A stretch of 9,297 nucleotides of DNA from Victivallales bacterium (GTDB taxonomy: Bacteria; Verrucomicrobiota; Lentisphaeria; Oligosphaerales; Oligosphaeraceae). Position 1 is the stretch's first letter; the number at the start of each line of letters is the position of its first letter. Made by a program: the position numbers and the translations under genes. Positions 1 to 5,341 of the stretch are shown in pieces. The notes below the pieces were generated by a model. The model saw only the letters and a list, made by a program, of their open reading frames with translations, did not search any database and had not been told where the DNA came from. Location of the stretch: NCBI GenBank assembly GCA_017431185.1, contig JAFRLP010000591.1:1-9297 (forward strand). The letters run 5' to 3'.

Positions 1-308
1 GGTGCATTGTGGAATACCTGACCATCCAGCGTCGGCAGGAGAAATCCGTCGAGAAGAAGATTCGGCGGCATACCGTCACCTTCCGCCGCACTCTACGCAA
101 CCTGCTTCTGGAGGGGATGGCCAACGGCGAGCTGAGACCCTTCAAGATTAGCCAGGCGGTGGACATCATCTTCTCCCTGATGGAATCCATGGTCATCAAA
201 ATCATGTTCTACGACGAGACTGACCGCGAATTGCTGTTCCGCAACGCCCGCAACGTCATCCGCGCCATGCGTTTCTACTCTCCCCTGGAGGAGCAGAACA
301 ATGGCTAG
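1..308 (+). CDS. Probable TetR-family transcriptional regulator, C-terminal part (5' end outside window)
   Basis: The reading frame is open from base 3 and continues upstream past a GTG at 9, so this is the 3' end of a longer gene cut by the window edge, not a 99-residue protein. The visible residues are helical and resemble the ligand-binding/dimerisation half of TetR regulators: a basic helix, then LLLEGMANGELRPF, the usual 'G-x-x-x-G-E-hydrophobic/R' turn, then a hydrophobic helix (VDIIFSLMESMVIKIMF) and an acidic final helix. The DNA-binding helix-turn-helix is not visible. The stop TAG at 306-308 overlaps the ribD start by 8 bp, so the two are probably co-transcribed and translationally coupled. 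The ligand and target are unknown. The family call rests on pattern alone; another all-helical regulator is possible. Confidence 0.55.
   Translation, partial: CIVEYLTIQRRQEKSVEKKIRRHTVTFRRTLRNLLLEGMANGELRPFKISQAVDIIFSLMESMVIKIMFYDETDRELLFRNARNVIRAMRFYSPLEEQNNG
287..293 (+). promoter_or_regulatory. Shine-Dalgarno site of ribD
   Basis: GGAGGAG lies 7 nt before the ATG at 301, inside the end of the upstream regulator gene. It fixes the ribD start and shows that ribD can recruit ribosomes itself as well as through coupling to the upstream gene. Confidence 0.7.
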
Positions 309-1347
309 CCCCCAAGACCTCCATTGGATGCGCAAGGCGCTCGAACTTGCCCAGCAGGCCCGCGGACTATGCCAGCCCAACCCAATGGTCGGCGCCGTGG
401 TCGTCAAGGACGGACGGCTGGTCGGCGAAGGCTACCACCACAGGGCGGGGGAACCGCACGCCGAACCCAATGCCCTGGCGGACGCAGGGGAGGAGGCGCG
501 CGGTGCGACGCTCTACGTCACCCTGGAGCCCTGCTCCACCCAGGGTCGAACCCCGCCTTGCACGCAATGCATCCTCAAGCACGGAATCGCCCGCGTGGTC
601 TTCGGCTCGACGGACGCCAATCCCGCGCACCGCGGGGCAGCCGTCCCCATCCTGGAGTCAGAGGGCGTCCAAGTCGAAGGGGGGGTGTTGCGGGAGGAGT
701 GCGATTTGCTCAACGAGGATTTCTTCTGGTACATCGTCCACCACCGTCCATTTGTCACACTGAAGATGGCGATGACCCTGGACGGCAGGATTGCCACCGC
801 CTCCGGCGACTCCCGGTGGATCACGGGGCCGGAGTCGCGCTCCTATGTCCAGGAGTTGCGCCGCGGGGCAGGTGCGGTCATGGTAGGCGGCTCCACAGTG
901 GAGTTGGACAACCCGTCGCTGTCCGTGCGCGAGCCGCCGGACTGGCCGCGCCAGCCGCGCCGTCTGGTCTGGAGCGCGCGTCCCATCCCCGCGGCCAGTC
1001 GAATGTACACGGATGGCGGACCATTGCCCGAGCGCGTCAAGCCTGTCACCGCCCAGGAGTGGCAGGAGTTTCTGAATGAACTGGGAAAACAGGAGGTGCT
1101 CTCACTGCTTCTGGAGGGCGGGGGAGAGCTGGCGGCGGCCGCCCTGCGCGCCAACGCCGTCAACAAAGTCTGCTTTTTCATCGCTCCCAAGATATTGGGA
1201 GGTCGCGGGAGCCGCCCCGCGGTCGGAGGCGACAATCCGCTCACCCTGGCGGAGGCCTTGCCGGTGCGGCGCACCTCCATCCGCACCTTTGGCGCGGATT
1301 ACCTTCTGACCGGATACCTTTCATCTACAGCATGTTCACAGGATTAA
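301..1347 (+). CDS. ribD: Bifunctional riboflavin biosynthesis protein RibD (pyrimidine deaminase / reductase)
   Basis: RibD carries out the second and third steps from GTP to riboflavin: deamination of the diaminopyrimidine ribosylamino phosphate, then NADPH-dependent reduction of the ribose side chain. It is cytosolic. The N-terminal zinc deaminase domain (about residues 5-145) has HAE at 53-55 (zinc ligand His and proton-shuttle Glu) and PCSTQGRTPPC at 77-87, giving zinc ligands Cys78 and Cys87. The reductase domain (about 150-345) shows the expected MTLDGRIA, SRWITG, DNPSLSVR and LLLEGGGELAAAAL motifs. The length of 348 aa is normal. The ATG at 301 is supported by GGAGGAG at 287-293, 7 nt upstream. 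The gene overlaps the regulator upstream by 8 bp and ribE downstream by 16 bp. A usual GKG-type turn after NP reads GAA here, a minor variation. Confidence 0.95.
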   Translation: MASPQDLHWMRKALELAQQARGLCQPNPMVGAVVVKDGRLVGEGYHHRAGEPHAEPNALADAGEEARGATLYVTLEPCSTQGRTPPCTQCILKHGIARVVFGSTDANPAHRGAAVPILESEGVQVEGGVLREECDLLNEDFFWYIVHHRPFVTLKMAMTLDGRIATASGDSRWITGPESRSYVQELRRGAGAVMVGGSTVELDNPSLSVREPPDWPRQPRRLVWSARPIPAASRMYTDGGPLPERVKPVTAQEWQEFLNELGKQEVLSLLLEGGGELAAAALRANAVNKVCFFIAPKILGGRGSRPAVGGDNPLTLAEALPVRRTSIRTFGADYLLTGYLSSTACSQD

Positions 1348-1970
1348 TAGAGGACGTCGGCACGCTGGAGTCACTTCAGCGTCACGGTCATGCCGCCAGT
1401 CTGCTGGTGCGCACGGCACTGCCCGCAAAGGAGATTGCCCCCGGCGACAGCGTGGCGGTCAACGGGGCGTGCCTGACGGTGGAATGCATGGCAGGGCAGG
1501 TGATGCGCTGTCACTGCCTGGCGGAAACCCTCTCCCGCACCAACCTGGGCGACGCGCGGCCTGGCGCACGGCTCAACCTGGAACGCGCGCTTCTGGTGGG
1601 AGGTCGAATGGGCGGACATTTTGTCACAGGACACGTTGACTGCTGCACGGCTGTCCGCTTCCTTGGCAAACGGGGCGATGACCTGGAACTGGAACTCGAG
1701 GTACCTGCGGAACAACGGCCCTTTGTGGTCATGAAAGGAAGCGTGGCCATCAACGGGGTCTCCCTGACAGTTGCGGGCGTGACGTCCAACACTCTGCGCG
1801 TCTGCCTCATCCCGCATACCGGCGCAAAGACCAACCTTCCCGAACTGACCCCTGGCGCACGAGTCAATCTGGAGACAGACCTGCTCGGCAAATACATTGT
1901 CCAGAGCATGGAACGACAGGGGACCCAGGGACTCACCATGGAAAAACTCGCGGAAAACGGCTTCCTGTAA
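1332..1970 (+). CDS. ribE: Riboflavin synthase, alpha subunit
   Basis: This enzyme dismutates two 6,7-dimethyl-8-ribityllumazine molecules into riboflavin and the RibD/RibA pathway pyrimidine. It is a cytosolic trimer. The 212 aa consist of two tandem lumazine-binding barrels. The first starts with the near-invariant MFTGLIEDVG and has VNGACLTVE and GGHFVTGHVD. The second has INGVSLTVAGV and LIPHTGAKTNL. The C-terminal trimerisation helix reads GKYIVQSMERQ and ends ENGFL. All family landmarks are present and the length is typical. The ATG at 1332 lies inside ribD (16-bp overlap). No strong Shine-Dalgarno precedes it, so translation probably depends on ribosomes finishing ribD. The symbol ribE follows Gram-negative usage (ribC or ribE elsewhere). 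ribBA and ribH are not in the window. Confidence 0.95.
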   Translation: MFTGLIEDVGTLESLQRHGHAASLLVRTALPAKEIAPGDSVAVNGACLTVECMAGQVMRCHCLAETLSRTNLGDARPGARLNLERALLVGGRMGGHFVTGHVDCCTAVRFLGKRGDDLELELEVPAEQRPFVVMKGSVAINGVSLTVAGVTSNTLRVCLIPHTGAKTNLPELTPGARVNLETDLLGKYIVQSMERQGTQGLTMEKLAENGFL

Positions 1971-3448
1971 TGTCGCGCATTGCTGCCATCTCCGATGCCC
2001 ATCTGCCCGACCGCAGCGACACCATAAAGGACGCTGTGCTGGACTGGACATTGGGAGACCTGCGCACAAAAGACGTGGACTTGCTGGTGGTGGCGGGGGA
2101 CATGACCAGCCTGGGCACGGCGGCCGCGGCCACGCGCCTGCGCCACAAATTGGACCGGCTGGACATTCCCTTCCTCTTTACCCCAGGCAACGCGGAACTG
2201 CGCACGCCCGCCCAGACCAGGCAAGTCCTGGACACCCTCCACACACCTCCCGAAACAGCGGAGGTCATTGCCCTGGACACTTCCCGCATGCACCTGACCG
2301 ACGCCGACCGCGACCGCCTCTGCGTGCTCTGCCAGAGGGCAGAGCCAATCTTCGCCGTCACCCACTGTCCGCCCGGCTTCCTCCCGCAGGAAGACCAAAC
2401 CCTCTTCCGCATGGCGCTTGACGCAGGCAAGCTCCTGCCCCTTTTGACGGGGCACATCCACCGCGACCAAATTGACGGACGCCGGCAGAGCATCCGCGGC
2501 CTGGACCCTGACCGGGCCTGCGCCGCTCCTGCGGGGTTCGCCGTCTTCGACAGCGCACAGGGGACTTGGGAACGCCAGGATTTCAGTTGCCCGCTGGACA
2601 ATCCCGCCACCTGGGGCCACTGCACCCGTGAGGATTTTCTGGAGCACCTGGGCATCTCCGCCTTTGTCCATCCCACCCAGGAGGTCGTGGCTGCAGGCGA
2701 TGCGCACATCCCATGCCTGGAGATTCCCGCCATGGCGGCAACCGCCGAGGGAATCGGACAGGCTCTCGAATACTGGCGGTCACAGGGCGGCGACAGACTC
2801 TCCGTGCTGCTGCCGATGCTAACCCCTGACCGCAACAGCGACCCCGGCGTCGTGGCGGGGGTGCGCTTCGCCATCGCCTGCGGCGCACAGATGGTCACTC
2901 TGCCAATGCCGGGAAACTGGACGGCGGGGGAGCTGGCCTTCGTCGAAAAGCGACGTTCCCTGGCCGCGCGCTATGGAGCCCTCCTGAGGCCACTTCTGGA
3001 CGCGGGCCTGACCATCGGCTTCGAGAACCTCTCGCTCCGCCAGGGAGAGCCATACGACAGCCGTCGCCGCTATGGCTGCACGCCTTTGGAGTGCCGAGAA
3101 TGGATCCAACTGATGAGGGGGCAGCTTGACGGAGCGGAGATTGGCCTGACCTTTGACCTGGCCCATGCCCGCAACAACCGCAAACTGGCCTCCCGCTACA
3201 ACCCCAGCGAGTGGTATGCGGAACTCGGGTCCCAGATGGTTGCCGCGCACCTTCATCAAATACGTGACCTGGACGGACGCCCCACCCCCCACTGCCACTT
3301 TGACACCCTCTTCGACCCCTATATCCATCTGGGCGGTTTCCTGATGGCGTGGAACATCGGGCAGGTGCGCCACGGCCCCCTGTTTCTGGAAATCCATCAC
3401 GGCTCACCTGTGGACTCCTGGCGCCACATCCGCGGATTGGTCGGCTGA
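1970..3448 (+). CDS. Two-domain protein: calcineurin-like metallophosphoesterase fused to xylose isomerase/AP endonuclease-like TIM barrel
   Basis: The 492-residue protein has two recognisable halves. Residues 1 to about 210 are a metallophosphoesterase: SDAH (Asp9, His11), VVAGDM (Asp44), TPGNAE (Asn74), THCPP (His132) and GHIH (His162, His164) cover the two-metal site. The catalytic His of the usual GNH motif is Ala75, recalling YfcE-type enzymes with GNC. Residues about 225-492 look like a xylose isomerase-like/AP endonuclease family 2 TIM barrel: CLEIP near 250, GFENLS (Glu352), GLTFDLAHA (Asp396, His399), AAHLHQIRD (His427, His429) and LFLEIHHG (Glu474, His476), the kind of E/D/H/H/E set that binds divalent metals. 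The ATG at 1970 shares one base with the ribE stop (TAATG), so it is coupled to the riboflavin genes. The substrate is unknown. A nucleotide, sugar-phosphate or DNA-repair role is possible, and a link to riboflavin metabolism is only suggested by position. Confidence 0.8.
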   Translation: MSRIAAISDAHLPDRSDTIKDAVLDWTLGDLRTKDVDLLVVAGDMTSLGTAAAATRLRHKLDRLDIPFLFTPGNAELRTPAQTRQVLDTLHTPPETAEVIALDTSRMHLTDADRDRLCVLCQRAEPIFAVTHCPPGFLPQEDQTLFRMALDAGKLLPLLTGHIHRDQIDGRRQSIRGLDPDRACAAPAGFAVFDSAQGTWERQDFSCPLDNPATWGHCTREDFLEHLGISAFVHPTQEVVAAGDAHIPCLEIPAMAATAEGIGQALEYWRSQGGDRLSVLLPMLTPDRNSDPGVVAGVRFAIACGAQMVTLPMPGNWTAGELAFVEKRRSLAARYGALLRPLLDAGLTIGFENLSLRQGEPYDSRRRYGCTPLECREWIQLMRGQLDGAEIGLTFDLAHARNNRKLASRYNPSEWYAELGSQMVAAHLHQIRDLDGRPTPHCHFDTLFDPYIHLGGFLMAWNIGQVRHGPLFLEIHHGSPVDSWRHIRGLVG

Positions 3449-3478
3449 AAAAGTTTGGCTGAAAATCGACCTGTCAAT

Positions 3479-3506
3479 TTGATTTTTTTCTGAAAGATGC
3501 TATAGT
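3479..3506 (+). promoter_or_regulatory. Candidate sigma-70-type promoter of acpP
   Basis: TTGATT at 3479-3484 (4 of 6 to consensus) and TATAGT at 3501-3506 (5 of 6) are separated by 16 bp containing a run of seven T. Transcription would begin near 3513, giving a leader of about 125-130 nt before the acpP ATG. This is the best promoter-like match I see in the window and stands in front of a gene that normally needs very high expression. Confidence 0.6.
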
Positions 3507-3529
3507 AAGCCTTGTCTTTTTGTGTTTGG

Positions 3530-3557
3530 CCGTAAATTCGCCAGCCAGGCGAAACGG
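3530..3557 (+). promoter_or_regulatory. Bulged hairpin in the acpP leader (candidate cis-regulatory RNA)
   Basis: CCGT (3530-3533) can pair with ACGG (3554-3557), and immediately inside it TTCGCC (3537-3542) pairs with GGCGAA (3548-3553) around an AGCCA loop. The only unpaired interruption is AAA (3534-3536) on the 5' side, so this is a 10-bp stem with a three-base bulge. A similar string recurs at 9277-9297. I cannot assign it to a known riboswitch class from memory. A protein-binding RNA or DNA site is equally possible. Confidence 0.45.
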
Positions 3558-3589
3558 GAGTGTCCCGGCACAGGAGAGACACTGTTTTT
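3555..3589 (+). promoter_or_regulatory. Overlapping alternative hairpins, attenuator-like
   Basis: CGGG (3555-3558) can pair with CCCG (3564-3567). Alternatively AGTGTC (3559-3564) pairs with GACACT (3578-3583), which is followed by G and then TTTTT (3585-3589). The two folds share bases and exclude each other, and the first also competes with the ACGG arm of the preceding hairpin. The second looks like a weak terminator (six base pairs, 13-nt loop, short T run). This geometry fits attenuation but could be chance. Confidence 0.3.
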
Positions 3590-3624
3590 GAATACAAGAA
3601 TGTGTGAATAAGAACCTTCAACCC

Positions 3625-3640
3625 CGTGGAGAACCACACG
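3625..3640 (+). promoter_or_regulatory. acpP ribosome binding site, possibly in a hairpin
   Basis: The Shine-Dalgarno GGAG (3628-3631) lies 9 nt before ATG 3641. It can be partly enclosed by GTGG (3626-3629) pairing with CCAC (3634-3637), or by CGTG (3625-3628) with CACG (3637-3640). Each stem is only 4 bp, so any masking of the site would be mild. The site decides in favour of the ATG start. Confidence 0.45.
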
Positions 3641-3916
3641 ATGACAGACACAGCGGCTCGCGTCATTAAGATTATTGCTTCCCAACTCCAGACTCAGGAA
3701 AGCAAGATTCAGATGGAGGACAAGTTCATCGAAGACTTGGGAGCCGACTCCTTGGACACGGTTGAACTCATTATGGCGTTGGAAGAGGAATTCCAGGTGA
3801 AAATCCCTGACAGTGACGTGGAGACCCTCACCACCGTCGGAGCAGCCATCGACTACATCGAGGCGCGCGCCCAGGATGCAGCAGCCCCCGCAGACCCGCA
3901 GGCGCCCGCCAAATAA
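3641..3916 (+). CDS. acpP: Acyl carrier protein
   Basis: ACP carries growing acyl chains on a phosphopantetheine arm between the enzymes of type II fatty acid synthesis in the cytosol. The 91-residue product is a small acidic four-helix protein with the attachment motif [10 protein letters not shown]; the modified serine is Ser37. It is followed by the recognition helix ([16 protein letters not shown]) and the last helix ([14 protein letters not shown]). It is 10-14 residues longer than most ACPs because of an Ala/Pro-rich tail ([13 protein letters not shown]). I chose ATG 3641, preceded by GGAG at 3628-3631 with 9 nt spacing. An in-frame GTG at 3626 lies inside that ribosome site and would add five atypical residues. 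Its own promoter lies upstream and a strong terminator follows before fabF, as expected for an abundant protein. fabF downstream confirms the pathway. Confidence 0.95.
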   Translation: MTDTAARVIKIIASQLQTQESKIQMEDKFIEDLGADSLDTVELIMALEEEFQVKIPDSDVETLTTVGAAIDYIEARAQDAAAPADPQAPAK

Positions 3917-3992
3917 CAAGTGGACGAGTCACCCGCTCTCCCTTAGGATTGGCAGACAAGCCAAAACTGTCACTCCTTCTTGCTTCCATTTC

Positions 3993-4014
3993 GCCGACAT
4001 TCGCTCGGCCTTTC
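3993..4014 (+). other. Small hairpin with T-rich tail after acpP
   Basis: GCCGA (3993-3997) pairs with TCGGC (4005-4009) around a 7-nt loop and is followed by CTTTCCTT. It is too short to be a good terminator alone, but it sits 11 bases before the strong one and may help protect the acpP mRNA 3' end. Confidence 0.3.
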
Positions 4015-4019
4015 CTTAC

Positions 4020-4059
4020 AAGGTCACGTCCACCAACTTGGGGATGTGACCTTTTCGTT
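4020..4059 (+). terminator. Strong intrinsic terminator between acpP and fabF
   Basis: AAGGTCACGTCC (4020-4031) pairs with GGATGTGACCTT (4042-4053): twelve pairs with one G-U. A further CCA/TGG pairing is possible at the tip past a bulged A. The stem ends in a short T tract (TTTT at 4052-4055, then CGTT). It ends 33 bases before fabF, and no clear new promoter follows. It therefore probably works as a partial terminator that keeps ACP transcript above fabF transcript. Confidence 0.75.
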
Positions 4060-4091
4060 AAAGTCATTCAGTCCCTGCAACAGGAGAAAAT

Positions 4092-5333
4092 ATGAGTTTT
4101 GACCGCCAAGTGGTAGTGACTGGTCTGGGAGCGGTCTCGCCAGTCGGCAACAACGTGGAGGACAGCTGGCAGGCTCTGCTGGCTGGACGTTCCGGCATTG
4201 CGACTGCCACCCGCTATCAACTGGAAGACCAGCGATGCCAGATTGCAGGGGAGGTCAAAAACCTGGAATTGGACAACTATCTTTCCCCAAAGGAGGCAAA
4301 ACGGCTGGACATGTTCTGCCATTTTGCGGTTGTCGCCGCCCAGGAGGCGATTCAAAGCGCGGGCCTTCCCGAAGAGTTGGACGACCCGTTCCGTGCCGGT
4401 GTGCTGGTCTCCTCGGGCATAGGCGGGTTGCAGACACTGACCGACCAGATAGTCACCCTGTCCACACGAGGCCCTGACCGCGTATCCCCCCTCACCATCC
4501 CCATGATGATAGCGGACATGGCCAGCGGCTACCTGGCCATCCGCCATCATTTCAACGGACCCAATTTCGCCATTGTCAGCGCCTGCGCGTCCGCCCTCCA
4601 TTCCATTGGCGAAGCGGCCTGGATCATCCAGCGCGGGGACGCCGACATCATGCTCACGGGCGGCGCAGAGGCTGGGGTCAACGGCATCTCCGCCGCCGCC
4701 TTCGGAAGAATGCGCGCCCTTTCGGAACGCAATGACGACCCGACACACGCCAGCCGTCCCTTCGATTTGGACAGGGATGGCTTTGTCCCCGCCGAAGGCG
4801 CCGGCATTCTGGTTCTGGAGGAACTGGAGCACGCCAAAAAGCGCGGGGCCAACATCCTGGCCAAATTCGCCGGATACGGTCTCAGCGGAGACGCCTGGCA
4901 CATCACGGCCCCCCGTGAGGACGGCACGGCGGCGGCAGCCGCCATCGCCATGGCCTTCCGCCATGCCAACCTTTCGCCCGACACGCTGGCATACATCAAC
5001 GCCCACGGCACCTCCACACCGCTTAACGACAAGACGGAGACAGGGGTCATTAAGCAGGCTTTGGGAGAGCGTGCCTACCATGTGGCGGTGGGCAGCACGA
5101 AATCCATGACGGGGCGCATGCTGGGCGCGGCAGGCGGCTTTGAGTCCGTGGTATGCGTCAAAGCCATCCAGACGGGGCTGGTTCCGCCCACCATCAACCA
5201 AATCACCCCCGACCCTGATTGCGACCTGGACTACATTCCCAACCAGGCGCGTGAAATGGCGGTGCCCCTGGCTCTCAACCTCAGTTTCGGTTTCGGCGGC
5301 CATAATGCGGCCGTGCTGTTCCAGAAGCCCTGA
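4092..5333 (+). CDS. fabF: Beta-ketoacyl-ACP synthase II (FabF) with an atypical active site
   Basis: FabF condenses malonyl-ACP with acyl-ACP to extend fatty acids. The 413-residue protein has normal length and start (VVVTGLGAVSPVGN). Nucleophile Cys165 lies in VSACASALHSIG, first catalytic His305 in NAHGTSTPLND, conserved Lys337 in GSTKSMTG, and the gating loop GFGGHN near the C terminus. The second catalytic His, expected in the 'TGHLLGAAG' motif, is Arg342 (TGRMLGAAGG, codon CGC at 5115-5117). That histidine normally helps decarboxylate malonyl-ACP, so activity may be altered, or the base may be an error; CAC differs by one transition. The ATG at 4092 has AGGAG at 4082-4086, 5 nt upstream. 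acpP lies upstream across a terminator, and the 7TM-HD gene follows after 8 bp. A FabF-like specialised ketosynthase is the alternative to housekeeping FabF. Confidence 0.9.
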   Translation: MSFDRQVVVTGLGAVSPVGNNVEDSWQALLAGRSGIATATRYQLEDQRCQIAGEVKNLELDNYLSPKEAKRLDMFCHFAVVAAQEAIQSAGLPEELDDPFRAGVLVSSGIGGLQTLTDQIVTLSTRGPDRVSPLTIPMMIADMASGYLAIRHHFNGPNFAIVSACASALHSIGEAAWIIQRGDADIMLTGGAEAGVNGISAAAFGRMRALSERNDDPTHASRPFDLDRDGFVPAEGAGILVLEELEHAKKRGANILAKFAGYGLSGDAWHITAPREDGTAAAAAIAMAFRHANLSPDTLAYINAHGTSTPLNDKTETGVIKQALGERAYHVAVGSTKSMTGRMLGAAGGFESVVCVKAIQTGLVPPTINQITPDPDCDLDYIPNQAREMAVPLALNLSFGFGGHNAAVLFQKP

Positions 5334-5341
5334 CCAGCCAA

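Larger units (their letters stand above)
3449..3640 (+). other. Intergenic region with acpP promoter and structured leader
   Basis: These 192 non-coding bases are clearly more AT-rich than the flanking genes. They contain, in order: a 9-bp direct repeat (GGCTGAAAA at 3443-3451 and 3457-3465, the first over the upstream stop codon), a promoter-like pair with T-rich spacer (3479-3506), a bulged 10-bp hairpin (3530-3557), overlapping alternative hairpins (3555-3583) followed by five T, and a small hairpin over the acpP ribosome binding site (3625-3640). No convincing intrinsic terminator for the upstream operon is visible, so read-through into acpP is possible. Confidence 0.6.

Noticed and set aside
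1..300. FMN riboswitch upstream of ribD
   Set aside because: The whole stretch is coding for the regulator, and I see none of the conserved FMN aptamer segments.
9..308. A complete 99-residue protein starting at GTG 9
   Set aside because: The frame is open to the left edge and the protein looks like the C-terminal half of a regulator, so it is treated as a gene cut by the window.
1511..2707. A 398-codon minus-strand frame across ribE and the fusion gene
   Set aside because: It spans the joint of two real genes, has low-complexity composition and no motif. Similar shadows occur under every gene in this window.
3466..3489. AAATC...GATTT followed by seven T as a terminator of the riboflavin operon
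   Set aside because: The stem is five or six A/T-rich pairs with a 13-nt loop and overlaps the likely -35 element. The T run is better explained as promoter spacer.
3626..3640. GTG at 3626 as the acpP start
   Set aside because: It lies inside the ribosome binding site of ATG 3641 and would add residues that ACPs do not have.
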